A DNA stretch of 64,000 nucleotides from Bacillota bacterium (GTDB lineage: Bacteria > Bacillota > Clostridia > Acetivibrionales > DTU013): positions 86,377 to 150,376 of the forward strand of contig JAEZCO010000070.1 in the NCBI GenBank assembly GCA_023433505.1. The letters are read 5' to 3'. A program made the translations under genes and the position numbers. Below the pieces are notes generated by a model. The model was given only the letters and a program-made list of their open reading frames with translations. It was not told where the DNA came from and searched no databases. Positions 41,801 to 50,410 of this stretch are shown here, piece by piece. Positions within the stretch are counted from its first letter, which is position 1. Each line of letters starts with the position of its first letter.

Positions 41801-42095
41801 GGGGACTGACAATGCTGCACCCGGGTGGGCTTTGGTAGGTGAGGAAGGACCTGAGCTGGTCCGGTTCCGGGGCGGTGAAAAAGTTATTCCTAATAAGACG
41901 GTTGATAAACTGGGGTCTGAAATAGATTATGGCAAGCTTGCAGCCGCTTTTGCCGTTGCTGTGAAGGAAGCCTTCAGAAATAAGCCAGGAAACAAGTTGG
42001 AAGTTGTAGTAAAGCTTAAGGAACGTGAACTTGCACGAACTATTATTCCATTAATAGAAATAGAACAGCAGAGATTGGGGATGGATAATGCATGA
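38832..42095 (+). CDS. Tail tape measure protein
   Basis: 1087 residues. It sets tail length and is ejected with the DNA. N-terminal helices contain the TP901-type core (SEKTGMSLKSLQEMQFVTNQ in part, FGKSWSDLAPML). A hydrophobic membrane-active region lies around residues 390-540. A Glu/Lys/Gln-rich coiled coil spans about 640-870. The C-terminus has ALVGEEGPELVRF with GGEKVIPN, a common tape-measure ending. GGTGGTGGG precedes the ATG at 38832. Its stop overlaps the next gene. Confidence 0.93.
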   Translation: MAEKSMVSKLILDASSYQKGIDVAKAATKEINKELELWKTQNKAAGDSAKYLEQQLKTQKQAQQILSDEMTVSLKRYNDIIDKQGEGSKAAISMKTKILDLQIQQAKLNEEIQKGAEPFSNFKNHLTDISNNLKAAGEKMVSAGKNMSTYITAPAIAAGTGILKLASDASEYADTIGVMSEKTGMSLKSLQEMQFVTNQLDMDFETIPNSMTQFTNRLKGVEKDSGDTAKAMKALGVDMQDSAGKTRPISDIYSEIITKLSGMKNESDRNIMASALFGKSWSDLAPMLNAGSVEIEKLKGQAHNLGLVMSDEAVKKARDFGDQMDAVKMQFKVAGAEIGTSFMPVIKDTLIPFIQSSVIPTVQSFAGHITDLINWFKGLNPNVQSTIGIIAGLVVAAGPALVVIGNISKGASALVNGVKAVTGAFGAVKTAIAAFTATTGASALAVVGIVAGVAALAAGAYLLIKNWDTAVPFFQSVWTLIKSAFATGGGAIMVVVREIQLGLAKFLDFTAGNLLSLYSGLFGFLSQIPGIGGAFKTAQEGIDSLRGSLKGFVASSEEDLNEAKSNIGELAGQTKEAWGTMSKAASELGKGMGNTIKESVDKVKGIFKSVPTAAKTVEPDMKQAGKDAGTAYGEGISLGSEDAAKKAKEAAEKAKQEMVANINSLNSAVLAALKRKYDAQKRLDDNALQEETENLEKWKKAQLKTINEVHDRAIAALDAETKTKTEALQAQIDSLDAQLSAEEKAKQEKEELEKISSLQSKLLAESDAAEKESILAELNEAISARNERLHKEEIEAQKEALQKQIEAIQSAAEDKKAQIDAELEAQQESLNTQYENEKENLDKRKQNIDKFYSDIESSASLSAEAQKLIMSKNQQEIAALLKTYGNEYEDSGKTLGERFFDGFKAWADQVSQLIGNAFKGIPGSAGPVQNTQNANVIAVMKANSQAWFAASDAEKKRLADMNKKLGESAGLTRDESGIWHNPDGTRAYAKGTDNAAPGWALVGEEGPELVRFRGGEKVIPNKTVDKLGSEIDYGKLAAAFAVAVKEAFRNKPGNKLEVVVKLKERELARTIIPLIEIEQQRLGMDNA

Positions 42096-42442
42096 GCTGG
42101 AAACTAGGAATATCGGGGAACGAGGTGGACATACCTGCACCTTCCGGATTTAAAATAGATCCCCAGCCGATAGCAAGGAAAGACCGTACGGCATCCGGGA
42201 AGCTTGTTGAGGATATTATTGCAGTTAAAAAAGTCTTTACTTTGGATTACGCGGCTTTAAACGTCAACCAGGTACAGGTGCTTCTTATAGAATACGAAAG
42301 AAGTTCTTTTCTATCATTTATATATACGGATTGCGGTATCGAAAAGCAAGCTGTTGTATGGTTTGCAAGCTTTCCAAGAGAAAGGCTTCTCACTCCTTCG
42401 GAATATTGGGGTAATTTTTCCATCACATTGGAAGAGCAATAG
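42092..42442 (+). CDS. Distal tail-region protein, hypothetical
   Basis: 116 residues, beta-rich (KLGISGNEVDIPAPSGFKI, VFTLDYAALNVNQVQVLLIEY, YWGNFSITLEEQ). It overlaps the tape measure stop by four bases. Its position just downstream of the tape measure fits a distal tail or baseplate adaptor. The family is not recognised. Confidence 0.7.
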   Translation: MSWKLGISGNEVDIPAPSGFKIDPQPIARKDRTASGKLVEDIIAVKKVFTLDYAALNVNQVQVLLIEYERSSFLSFIYTDCGIEKQAVVWFASFPRERLLTPSEYWGNFSITLEEQ

Positions 42443-42463
42443 GATTATAGGGAGAGATACTTA

Positions 42464-44356
42464 ATGTATTCTGCAACCAAAAATTTTTTAAACAGCATAA
42501 AAGCATCAGTCCGCCGCATATTTGGGCGCTGTACTATCGACTATACCGACCCCTTCATCGACCAGTCAATTTCCGTATCGGTCAATGAACAAGCAACGGT
42601 ATCATACCCTCAACAGGTGGCCGATGCCCTGCAGTCCCCTGAAAAGAAATATGCTTCGCTTGATGGGTCGTGGGTGCTGGATGGTTCATATTCTCTAGCA
42701 CCTGATAATTCTTCTACCGGTCAGATGGGCTGGTGGGGCTCCAGTCTCTCTAAGGCGGATTCAGCATTTTCTAGCCCATACCCGAAGCTTACCATAACTT
42801 TTATCTCCAGGCCTATACACAGTCTGAAGGTTGTCGGCGATGATATGCGGCTGGAATATCCGGTAGATTTCGTAATCTTACTTTATGGCCCGGGCGATGA
42901 AGTGCTTCATACTGAAACCATTAGTGGGAATACGCAAGTGTCTTGGACTAAAGCTATTCCATCCGTAGGCAGCGTCGTAAAAACAACATTGGAAATATCA
43001 CGATGGAGCCATCCGGGAAGGCAGGTAAAGATACTTGAATTCTTCACTTCGATACAGCAGGTGTATGAAGGTGATGACCTGATTTCCATAAACCTGCTGG
43101 AGGAAAAGGAAGTATCTACTGGCAGCCTGCCTATTGGTACCGTATCAGCAAATGAAATAGAGATTAAGCTGAATAATATCGACCGGAGGTTTGATGCTGG
43201 CAATACACAAAGCCCCATCTATCAATTATTGAAGGCCAACAGGAGGATAAAGGCCTGGATAGGGGCACAATTGTCGGATTTATCTATTGAATATGTACCA
43301 TTGGGAGTTTTCTGGTCCGGGGACTGGGAGGTTCCGGAAAATGAGATTTATGCCTACACATCCGGACGTGACAGGCTAGAGCTCCTGAGAAAAAGCACCT
43401 ATAGCACGTCACAGGTTCAGCAGAATAAAACTTTGTATCAATTGGCTATATCGGTACTTCAGGATGCTGGACTGGAACCGGAAGAGTATTGGGTTGACGA
43501 AGACCTCGGGCAAATCACTGTACCATATTCATATTTTGAATCCCAAACCCACCGGGAAGCCTTGAGGAAAATAGCTGAAGCCGGACTCGGACAGGTGTAC
43601 TGCGATAGAAACGGTATTATAAGGATTGAAAGCGCTGCATTCGCTTATAAGAATTCAAACCAGTTTTTAATGCCTTTCATGGGGACTGGGCAGGGCTTGA
43701 CAGTTACTACAGATGATTATTATAAAAAGAACCGGCCTGTAAAATTGAGTGAAATTGCAAATTACATTGAGGTTGAGACTAATCCGTTAAAGCCTGTAAC
43801 GGTATCTGAAGAGGTCTACCGGAGTAATGAAAGTATTCCGGTAAATGCCGGTGAGAGGAAGACATTAACCGCATTCTATAATTCCACACCCTGCATTGAA
43901 GCAGTTGCATCCTTAGAAGGAGCGCCTGCCGGTTGCATAATTGAAGGACAAACCTACTATGCATGGGGTGCGAATATCGCCATAAGCAGCCCGGATAATT
44001 CCGGAAGCTATGTCCTTGTCATAAATGCAAAGCCTCTTAAGGTATTGAACAAGGAGAAGGCAGTTGCACAGGACGCCGACAGTATAAAGGAGAACGGCAA
44101 GCTTCTTTATAAATTTTCTGATAACCCTTTGATACAATCATTAAGCGTGGCTCAGGCAATAGCTGATATGATCCTCAAAAGCTTCAAAAATCCCCGCAGG
44201 GATATAAGTATCGACTGGAGGGGTAATCCGGCCTTGCTGCTCGGAGATGCAGTAATTATCAAGGAGAGCGGTATCGGGGAACAGTTTTACGTAACGAGCC
44301 AGAGCCTTGAATATGATGGGGCATTGAGAGCTAATTTGAGCGGGAGAAAAATATAG
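42464..44356 (+). CDS. Baseplate/tail tip structural protein
   Basis: 630 residues. The N-terminal part includes two beta-sandwich-like stretches (WVLDGSYSLAP, IHSLKVVGDDMRLEYPVDF). The central part (YVPLGVFWSGDWEVPENEIYA and AISVLQDAGLEPEEYW) resembles tail-hub/gp44-like proteins of Firmicute phages, and the C-terminus has GDAVIIKESG. It probably forms the tail-tip hub. No enzymatic motif is seen. Confidence 0.75.
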   Translation: MYSATKNFLNSIKASVRRIFGRCTIDYTDPFIDQSISVSVNEQATVSYPQQVADALQSPEKKYASLDGSWVLDGSYSLAPDNSSTGQMGWWGSSLSKADSAFSSPYPKLTITFISRPIHSLKVVGDDMRLEYPVDFVILLYGPGDEVLHTETISGNTQVSWTKAIPSVGSVVKTTLEISRWSHPGRQVKILEFFTSIQQVYEGDDLISINLLEEKEVSTGSLPIGTVSANEIEIKLNNIDRRFDAGNTQSPIYQLLKANRRIKAWIGAQLSDLSIEYVPLGVFWSGDWEVPENEIYAYTSGRDRLELLRKSTYSTSQVQQNKTLYQLAISVLQDAGLEPEEYWVDEDLGQITVPYSYFESQTHREALRKIAEAGLGQVYCDRNGIIRIESAAFAYKNSNQFLMPFMGTGQGLTVTTDDYYKKNRPVKLSEIANYIEVETNPLKPVTVSEEVYRSNESIPVNAGERKTLTAFYNSTPCIEAVASLEGAPAGCIIEGQTYYAWGANIAISSPDNSGSYVLVINAKPLKVLNKEKAVAQDADSIKENGKLLYKFSDNPLIQSLSVAQAIADMILKSFKNPRRDISIDWRGNPALLLGDAVIIKESGIGEQFYVTSQSLEYDGALRANLSGRKI

Positions 44357-44368
44357 GGGGATAAGAGC

Positions 44369-45667
44369 ATGACATATGATACGAAGCGGATAAAATATGA
44401 CCTGGACGGAAGGCCCATACCACAGCTTTTTGATGGGAATGTGGATGATTATGTACCGGCTGGAGGTGCATATGGAGCAATGCTGGTTAACACCATGCAG
44501 CGTAAATGGCGGCATGACTTTCCGGGAGCGGCTTTGGATGCAACCGTGTGGAACCGTGTACAGACAGGCAGCGGACACACCGTTGCTGTAACAAGCAGTG
44601 AATTGTCTATCGCTACCGGCACAACCATTAATACTGAAACCATTATTCAAAGCGTAAATACCTTTTCTATTCCTTTTCGGGTATGGTTCATATTAAAACT
44701 TAGCCAGAGGATAGCAAACCAGGAGTTTTATCTGGAAATCATAAATCAGGCTGGAGATTGCTATGCCCAGTGGCTTCTGGATGGTACATCAGCTACTATC
44801 GGCAAGATAAACGCCTGTAATAATGGGACGGCTGGCACTGCCGGTTCACAAACCATCGTTACAACAGCCAGTTATGCCATTGCTGAGCTTGAAGCCTTTC
44901 CTGATGAAATATACTTCCATTCGCGCGCAGTTGATAGTACGGCCATACGGTCAAATTCCTATGTAAGGACGCGGCTGATTCCAGACCCGGAACAGGGCTA
45001 TTACATCAGAATAAGGGCAAAGAATTTAGGCACGGCTCCTGCTTCTTCAACCACTTTGACAATAGATGCCATACTGGTACAGGATATCACAGAGCTTACA
45101 ACGGAGATAACAGCTGGTAGGGGTCCTGCAGCTCCTTCACAGGCTATGGCTGTCCAACTGGTGGGCGGTAACTTAACAGGCAATCAAAGTATCGGTGGAG
45201 CAGCTGCTCACGATGCTGCTATATCGGGCAATCCGCTAAGGATAGCCGGCAGAGCTCTGACAGCAAACTACACTGCGGTATCGACTGGCGATGTAGCTGA
45301 CTTAATTACAACCCTGGTTGGTGCACTTATCCAGAAACCTTATGCTATACCGGAACAAGACTGGCAATACGGCAGTTCAACGGCGGTTACAAACACAACA
45401 GACGTAACGCTTAAAGCCGCAGGAACTGCGGGTATTCGTAATTATGTAACTGCCATACAATTTGTCAACACAGGAGCAACAGCCACTGTGGTTGTAATCA
45501 AAGACGGTTCAACGGTTATTTGGGCGGGGAATGCTCAACAAAATGTGCCAATAACGATTAATTTCCCCACGCCACTGAAGGGCACAGCTGCAACAGCGTT
45601 AAACTTTGCCTGCCTTACTACAGCTGCGAACGTATATGTAGCAGTGCAGGGCTATCAAGCACCATAG
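44369..45667 (+). CDS. Tail structural/receptor-region protein
   Basis: 432 residues. The N-terminal half has a lectin-like beta-sandwich pattern (FPGAALDATVWNRVQTGSG, FRVWFILKLSQRIANQEFYL). The C-terminal half is Ala/Gly/Thr-rich and contains repeated beta strands (YVTAIQFVNTGATATVVVIKD). It is likely a tail-tip or side-fibre component. The specific family is not recognised. Confidence 0.7.
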   Translation: MTYDTKRIKYDLDGRPIPQLFDGNVDDYVPAGGAYGAMLVNTMQRKWRHDFPGAALDATVWNRVQTGSGHTVAVTSSELSIATGTTINTETIIQSVNTFSIPFRVWFILKLSQRIANQEFYLEIINQAGDCYAQWLLDGTSATIGKINACNNGTAGTAGSQTIVTTASYAIAELEAFPDEIYFHSRAVDSTAIRSNSYVRTRLIPDPEQGYYIRIRAKNLGTAPASSTTLTIDAILVQDITELTTEITAGRGPAAPSQAMAVQLVGGNLTGNQSIGGAAAHDAAISGNPLRIAGRALTANYTAVSTGDVADLITTLVGALIQKPYAIPEQDWQYGSSTAVTNTTDVTLKAAGTAGIRNYVTAIQFVNTGATATVVVIKDGSTVIWAGNAQQNVPITINFPTPLKGTAATALNFACLTTAANVYVAVQGYQAP

Positions 45668-45679
45668 GAGGGATATGTT

Positions 45680-46909
45680 ATGGTATGGCAAATACCTAAA
45701 GAAAATTGGGCGGCAAGTGACGTGCCAATAAAAGACGATTTTAATCGAATAGAAGGTAATACAGATCAATTAAGAACTGATGTTGATACACATACGGCTG
45801 CTGATAATGCGCACGGAGCTGTTTCGCTTGCTACAGCCAATAAAATTATTATTAGAGATGCTTATGGCCGAGCTAAAATAGCAGCTCCATCAGCTCCAGA
45901 TGATATTGCACAAAAAAATACGGTTGATACAGTGCAAACAGCGTTAACGAATCATCAAAGTTTAACAAATACGGCTCACGGTGGAATAGCTAGGTCATCT
46001 AATGCAGGTACAGGTAATTTAAATACCCTGATCAATTCTGGTATGTATAGAATTGATCCACCAATTACAAATGGTCCTGGCGGTGTAGATTATGGACAAC
46101 TTCTGGTTATACATGGTGCTAATGATACCATAACTCAAATTGTTACAGATTACGGTTCAAATAATATATATTGGCGTTCAGGAAATCCTCCTGATGTCGG
46201 TGGTTCTGGAGCGTGGGGGGCATGGCGTAAGATATGGCACGACGGCAACGACGGCTCTGGCAGCGGTCTTGACGCTGATATGGTAGAGGGCTATCATGCA
46301 AGTTTTGCAGCATGGGCAAACTACATCGCAATAAGAGACAGCAGCGGTTTTATAAATGCTACAGGATTTAACAGTAGCGGTGCGGCGGATAACGGAGCAG
46401 CAGTAAATTATGTGTACGATAACGGAGACGGTTACTTACGAAAAAAAGCCCTTAACAATGTTAAGTCTGAGCTTTTAGCAAAGGTTTACGGTAATGCTGC
46501 GTATTCTGATGCAATAGGGGCAAGTTCTGTCCTTACCAAAACGATTCCACTGGGCGGTACATATAGGAATGGAATGATTGTAATACGACCTACTGCATTG
46601 CCTGTAAATGCTTCGTATGGTACGGATTACGGCGCTATTGTATATTTTGGAACAGATTACTCAAAAACAAAAGGTATAGGCGCATATTCTGGAGGATATA
46701 GTAACACCCACTGGGCTTCAGCCTGGTCAAGACGGCAAGCTGGGTATGCTATAGGTGCTTTCAATGAACCCGGCAATAACGCTGCTGGAGGCAGTTATAT
46801 TCGTGTTAATGACGTATACATCAGTGGCACAAACCTTATTATCGATTTTTATAATACCTATACTTCAAGCACCAGCCTGGGTTGCAATATAGACTGGGAA
46901 TGCTGGTAA
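45680..46909 (+). CDS. Tail fibre protein with pyocin-knob-like domain
   Basis: 409 residues. An N-terminal attachment region (KENWAASDVPIKDDFNRIEGNT) and coiled stalk (HTAADNAHGAVSLA) come first. A knob-like domain (LNTLINSGMYRIDPP through WGAWRKIWHDGND) and a C-terminal Gly/Tyr-rich receptor-binding tip ending in a Trp/Cys-containing strand follow. It should determine host range. GGAGGG lies before the start. Confidence 0.85.
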   Translation: MVWQIPKENWAASDVPIKDDFNRIEGNTDQLRTDVDTHTAADNAHGAVSLATANKIIIRDAYGRAKIAAPSAPDDIAQKNTVDTVQTALTNHQSLTNTAHGGIARSSNAGTGNLNTLINSGMYRIDPPITNGPGGVDYGQLLVIHGANDTITQIVTDYGSNNIYWRSGNPPDVGGSGAWGAWRKIWHDGNDGSGSGLDADMVEGYHASFAAWANYIAIRDSSGFINATGFNSSGAADNGAAVNYVYDNGDGYLRKKALNNVKSELLAKVYGNAAYSDAIGASSVLTKTIPLGGTYRNGMIVIRPTALPVNASYGTDYGAIVYFGTDYSKTKGIGAYSGGYSNTHWASAWSRRQAGYAIGAFNEPGNNAAGGSYIRVNDVYISGTNLIIDFYNTYTSSTSLGCNIDWECW

Positions 46910-46931
46910 AATATTAATGGAGGCATGAAAA

Positions 46932-47309
46932 ATGTATAGTCGAATTTATCTGCAAGATGGTCTTGTCACAGGCTTCGAAACACTGGCACACCTTGACCCT
47001 CTTGTCCCAGATTCCTGGCTGGATGGAATAACCCTGCCAGCTGCCCCGATTTTGGACGATGAAGGGAAGATGATTGGAATTCGGAACCTTGACCCGATTC
47101 CATATGAAATTGACAAGACCACAATCACAATTCAGGAGCAGGCAACAATCATGACACTGCCAGACGTGGCCCTGGTAATTGATGGGGTCGAATATCCAGC
47201 AGACCCGGACAACAAAATCGTGTATTCGGACGAGAATCCGGGTCAGCATGTTATTGTTTTAAAAAAGCATGGGTACAAGGACGCTGAAATAATTTTGGAG
47301 GTGGTATAA
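46932..47309 (+). CDS. Hypothetical phage tail-region protein
   Basis: 125 residues. YSRIYLQDGLVTGFETLAHL and a C-terminal beta domain (ALVIDGVEYPADPDNKIVY, GYKDAEIILEVV) suggest a small fibre chaperone or fibre-associated protein. It is packed between the fibre gene and a 54-residue gene. No family is recognised. Confidence 0.65.
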   Translation: MYSRIYLQDGLVTGFETLAHLDPLVPDSWLDGITLPAAPILDDEGKMIGIRNLDPIPYEIDKTTITIQEQATIMTLPDVALVIDGVEYPADPDNKIVYSDENPGQHVIVLKKHGYKDAEIILEVV

Positions 47310-47474
47310 ATGCCGCGTGAAATTAAAATCCCAGCGGCTCAGGAGACAATCCGGGATGCTGAAGTTAAACAGGCTACGGCTGAATTAGTCGACTTGAAGA
47401 AAAAGGGCAAGCAAAAAAACCTTACCGAATTGGCAGACCGTGTTGAGAGGATTGAAAAAATTCTAGGTATATAA
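47310..47474 (+). CDS. Hypothetical 54-residue phage protein
   Basis: MPREIKIPAAQETIRDAEVK followed by a charged helix ending VERIEKILGI. GGAGGTGGT lies before the ATG. A terminator overlaps its stop codon. It is probably a small coiled-coil tail protein. Confidence 0.55.
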   Translation: MPREIKIPAAQETIRDAEVKQATAELVDLKKKGKQKNLTELADRVERIEKILGI

Positions 47475-47500
47475 GAGCTAAAAAATAAGCTCTTTTATTT
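47473..47500 (+). terminator. Terminator after the structural operon
   Basis: AAGAGCT (47473-47479) and AGCTCTT (47488-47494) with an eight-base loop and a T-rich tail separate the tail genes from the lysis genes. Confidence 0.7.
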
Positions 47501-47520
47501 TACTTAAGAGAGGATATGGG

Positions 47521-47904
47521 ATGATGGGGGAGATAGATACCGTCAATAAGGACGTATGCAAGGTCATACACAAACAGGTGGATGAGAAATTTACGGCAAT
47601 TGATGTCTATATCCAACAAAATAGCAGTGCAGTACAAAAACTCCAGGAGGTGGCGGCAAGTAACAATGAAATATTAAAAATCCTTATGGAAGAACGGGCG
47701 CAGCGTCTCGATTTTGCCCAAAATAAAAAAGAAGAAAAGCTGGAAGTTAAACCGGATACTGCTCCTAAAATGTGGCAGGCGCCATGGTTTAAATATGTTG
47801 TCGTTACGGCCTGCATCGTGGCCATTGTTGTTATCGGGGCCGCAATCGGTAACAATTTGCTGGATAAATACATACAAGCCATGGCGATTTTAAAGGGGGG
47901 ATAA
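47521..47904 (+). CDS. XhlA-like holin-accessory protein
   Basis: 127 residues: an N-terminal coiled coil (VQKLQEVAASNNEILKILMEE), a charged linker, and one C-terminal transmembrane helix (YVVVTACIVAIVVIGAAIG). This topology and the position next to the endolysin fit haemolysin XhlA-type lysis proteins. The start is 47521 or the adjacent ATG. Confidence 0.65.
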   Translation: MMGEIDTVNKDVCKVIHKQVDEKFTAIDVYIQQNSSAVQKLQEVAASNNEILKILMEERAQRLDFAQNKKEEKLEVKPDTAPKMWQAPWFKYVVVTACIVAIVVIGAAIGNNLLDKYIQAMAILKGG

Positions 47905-47907
47905 AGC

Positions 47908-48873
47908 TTGAAAGGAATAGACGGTACCACACAAATCACACCATCCCTTGCAAAGGCCTTGAAGGCGCTGGGAGTGGAATTTATATGCAGATACCTTGTG
48001 CCGGAAAAATATGCTTGGAAGCGTCTCACACCGGATGAAGTAAAGGCTACGGCAGCGGAGGGCATCTACCTGTTGTCAATCTTCGAAACCACAGCCGATC
48101 GGGTAAGGGGTGGGGAAGAAGTAGGAAAGATCGATGGACAGCTTGCATTTGTGGAGGCCCAAATAGTCAACCAGCCCACCGGCAGCGCTATATATTATGC
48201 TGTAGATTACGATGCGCAGACAAAGGATTACGATGCCTTGGAGGCGTATTTCCGGGTAGCCAGACAGCAGATCAAGCCTTTATATCTTATAGGTTGCTAC
48301 GGCTCCTATGCGGTCATTGAGGAGCTTTATCGGCGCGGCGTGATCGATTGTGGCTGGCAGACGTATGCCTGGAGCAAAGGCAAGTTATCACCCAAAGCTA
48401 ATCTATATCAATACAAAAATGGTGTGATGCTTGCCGGAATACAGTGCGATATGAACGAATCATACGGTGGAGAAGGTTTTTGGAAAGGGGAATCAGCGAT
48501 GTATAAAAAGGCTTTAGTCCGGGCAATACCGGCGACAGTCAAAAAAGGCAGTCAAGGTGACATTGTAAAATACCTGCAGCAGGAAATAAACTTGATGGGC
48601 TTTGCTTGCGGATCTGCAGATGGAGATTTTGGACCCAAAACAGATACGGCGGTTAGGGCATATCAAAGGGCTGTCGGATTTGCAAGCAAAGATGTAGATG
48701 GCGTTGTCGGCCCAAAGACATGGACGGAGATTCTTACGGTCGACACGGTGGAGCTGAGTCCCGGGATGCTAAAGGCAGGGCTGGTATCTTCCGCAGGTCC
48801 TGAAATTGTAAAGTCGGTCCGAAGCTTTATCAATTCAAACTTTTTTCCGGCCGGCAGACGATCGGCTGGCTGA
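47908..48873 (+). CDS. Endolysin: DUF1906 glycoside-hydrolase-like domain plus peptidoglycan-binding domain (frameshifted)
   Basis: 321 residues as read. Residues 1-200 form a GH25-like Rv2525c/DUF1906 barrel (GIDGTTQITPSLAKALKALG, YYAVDYDAQTKDYDALEAYF, CGWQTYAWSKG). Residues about 215-275 form a PG_binding_1 domain (KGSQGDIVKYLQQEINLMGF, DGDFGPKTDTAVRAYQRA). The tail (SVRSFINSNFF) is the start of a phosphodiester-glycosidase domain that continues in the -1 frame after a T6 run at 48841-48846. Start is TTG with AAAGGGGGG. It should cut host peptidoglycan for lysis. Confidence 0.82.
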   Translation: MKGIDGTTQITPSLAKALKALGVEFICRYLVPEKYAWKRLTPDEVKATAAEGIYLLSIFETTADRVRGGEEVGKIDGQLAFVEAQIVNQPTGSAIYYAVDYDAQTKDYDALEAYFRVARQQIKPLYLIGCYGSYAVIEELYRRGVIDCGWQTYAWSKGKLSPKANLYQYKNGVMLAGIQCDMNESYGGEGFWKGESAMYKKALVRAIPATVKKGSQGDIVKYLQQEINLMGFACGSADGDFGPKTDTAVRAYQRAVGFASKDVDGVVGPKTWTEILTVDTVELSPGMLKAGLVSSAGPEIVKSVRSFINSNFFPAGRRSAG

Positions 48874-49310
48874 TTTCTGATGGCAAAATCTTGAGCCGCC
48901 GGGATGAATATAAGACTTGGCGCGGGAATCCAAAGGGAACGTTTATCATTTACAAAGATGGCCACATCGAATCCGGATTGAAATATGACAGCGAAATAGC
49001 TCCTGTTGCTGACAAAATACAATTTTGCTGCCAGGGAATCAACCTGTACCCGGTAGACATCCCGAAGGAGGGTTTTGACCCTGATGAGGTAGGCCGTGTC
49101 TGCAACAGCGTTATGATCGGATATAAAGCCGGAAAAATAATCATCGCCGTCAGGGAGCGGGCCGACGCAAAAAGAGCAGCGCAAACAATGTTTGATCTTG
49201 GTTGTGTGGGAGCAATCAGGCTGGATAGCGGGGGGAGCTGCAACCTGTGGGTGGACGGCAAAGCCATATACAAGACGGATAGGACGTTGACAAATATAAT
49301 TTATTGGTAG
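48847..49310 (+). pseudogene. Out-of-frame C-terminal phosphodiester glycosidase (NAGPA-like) part of the endolysin
   Basis: The frame entered by a -1 shift reads SGRQTIGWLISDGKILSRRD, then NPKGTFIIYKDGHIESG, ending CVGAIRLDSGGSCNLWVDGK. This is typical of the NAGPA domain (PF09992) and continues smoothly from the domain start in the upstream frame. A TTG at 48891 could give a separate 139-residue product but has no ribosome site. An extra T in the T6 run, a sequencing error or programmed slippage would each explain it. Confidence 0.65.
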
Positions 49311-49324
49311 AAAGGATGAGGTAC

Positions 49325-49510
49325 ATGATTAAAGAGAAATTTGCAAAATTGGTGGATGTAAAGACTATCGTCACTTTTGCCCTTGTGGGCGCGGCAATAG
49401 CCTTTGTGGCAGCAGGGAAACTGGATGCAAAAGTGATCGAAAACCTGGCTGTCATGGCCGTATCGTTTTATATGGGCACAAAGCTTGCTGAGAAGAATTC
49501 TTTACAATAG
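49325..49510 (+). CDS. Phage holin-like membrane protein
   Basis: 61 residues with one strong transmembrane helix (IVTFALVGAAIAFVAAGKL) and a second moderately hydrophobic segment. It is located at the end of the lysis module. A GGATGAGG site precedes the ATG at 49325; earlier in-frame starts exist at 49304 and 49316. Holin is the likeliest role from size and context. Confidence 0.65.
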   Translation: MIKEKFAKLVDVKTIVTFALVGAAIAFVAAGKLDAKVIENLAVMAVSFYMGTKLAEKNSLQ

Positions 49511-49590
49511 AAAAAGCCGGTATCTCCTCGGATCCTGGCTTCGGCTGGAGCCTTATGCTTTATCAATCATTTACTTTTTCAATTATAAAG

Positions 49591-49614
49591 TTGTGCATGA
49601 AAATGTGCATAAAA
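49591..49614. repeat. Putative integrase arm-type sites, right side
   Basis: Two direct TGTGCAT units (TTGTGCATGA, ATGTGCATAAAA) match those near attL. A third, inverted copy (ATATGCACAAAA) lies at 49684-49695, 34 bases before attR. The 49511-49728 interval holds no gene that I can see. Confidence 0.45.
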
Positions 49615-49728
49615 TCTATCGATGTATTCATGAACATCTAACTTGGAAATTACCTATGTAGTAGATAAATTAAGTGTTAGCCGATATGCACAAAATCATT
49701 TCGAGCACAAAATACCCCCCTTTCTCGA

Positions 49729-49774
49729 ACTACGGATCAGAAGGTTGTGGATTCGATCTCTGCTGGGCGCGCCA
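49729..49774. repeat. attR core (46 bp), tRNA-Arg 3' fragment
   Basis: An exact copy of 7775-7820. Sequence upstream is phage, so only the 3' half of the tRNA is present and no functional tRNA is encoded. Confidence 0.93.
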
Positions 49775-49780
49775 ACAAAG

Positions 49781-49816
49781 AAGCGGCTTACAAGGTTTAT
49801 ACTTGTAACCGCTTTT
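49781..49816 (+). terminator. Displaced original tRNA-Arg terminator
   Basis: AAGCGGCTTACAAG and CTTGTAACCGCTTTT pair with a one-base bulge and end in TTTT. In the unlysogenised chromosome this would directly follow the tRNA gene. Confidence 0.7.
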
Positions 49817-49839
49817 GATGTTCTACCCCCACCTTACCC

Positions 49840-50410
49840 CTACCGTGGGTTTGAGCATAATCCAAGGGCACTCTCCATAATATTTGACTCTACATAATGC
49901 CGGAGCGCATGGAGACCACGCTTCTTGTTTGGGACCAATAATCCTGCTTTTCCGATGTGATTTGAACCATTGTATAAATCCCGCTTGGTGAAAACGGAGA
50001 AAACGGCGGCCGATGTTTAACAAAAAGGCTGCTCTCCTCACATTTCGGCCTGCCGAATTTCAGGTAATCAATAATGGCAAGCCCAACATTCTCAAGCAAT
50101 GGCAGAGATAAAGGGTTTCCAGCTTTGTGCCTGCGTCAGAGAAATTCGGTTCTGTTCCCAGTCAATATTATTAAATCGCGGATGGAATCTGTGCTCCCTT
50201 TTTCAAAAATGCATAAAAGGAACATGCTCGCTTAAATCCTCAAGATAAAAATTGTTCTTAAAGCAAAACTTCAAAAATTGCCTGATGGTACGCATGGTAT
50301 GGTCCTTAGTCTGGTTGGAAAAACCGGTAATAAACCTCAGAAAACCATGAATATGCCGGATTCCGATTTGAGATATCGAAGAGACATTTTGTCCGGCATG
50401 TAGATTGAAG
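49840..50410 (-). pseudogene. Decayed tyrosine recombinase
   Basis: Reading leftward, fragments in shifting frames show a SAM-like core-binding piece (FITGFSNQTKDHTMRTIRQF), a catalytic-domain entry (NIDWEQNRISLTQAQSWKPF), VGLAIIDYLKFGRPKCEESS with LFVKHR, and finally AGLLVPNKKRGLHALRHYVE, which contains the HxLRH motif. The Arg and Tyr blocks are lost or scrambled by frameshifts. It lies just outside attR and is unrelated to the prophage integrase, probably a remnant of another transposon or IS-type recombinase. Confidence 0.7.

Noticed and set aside
48891..49310. Independent 139-residue lysis gene
   Set aside because: Its N-terminus starts mid-domain, it has no ribosome site at the TTG, and it continues the preceding endolysin's domain in the -1 frame.
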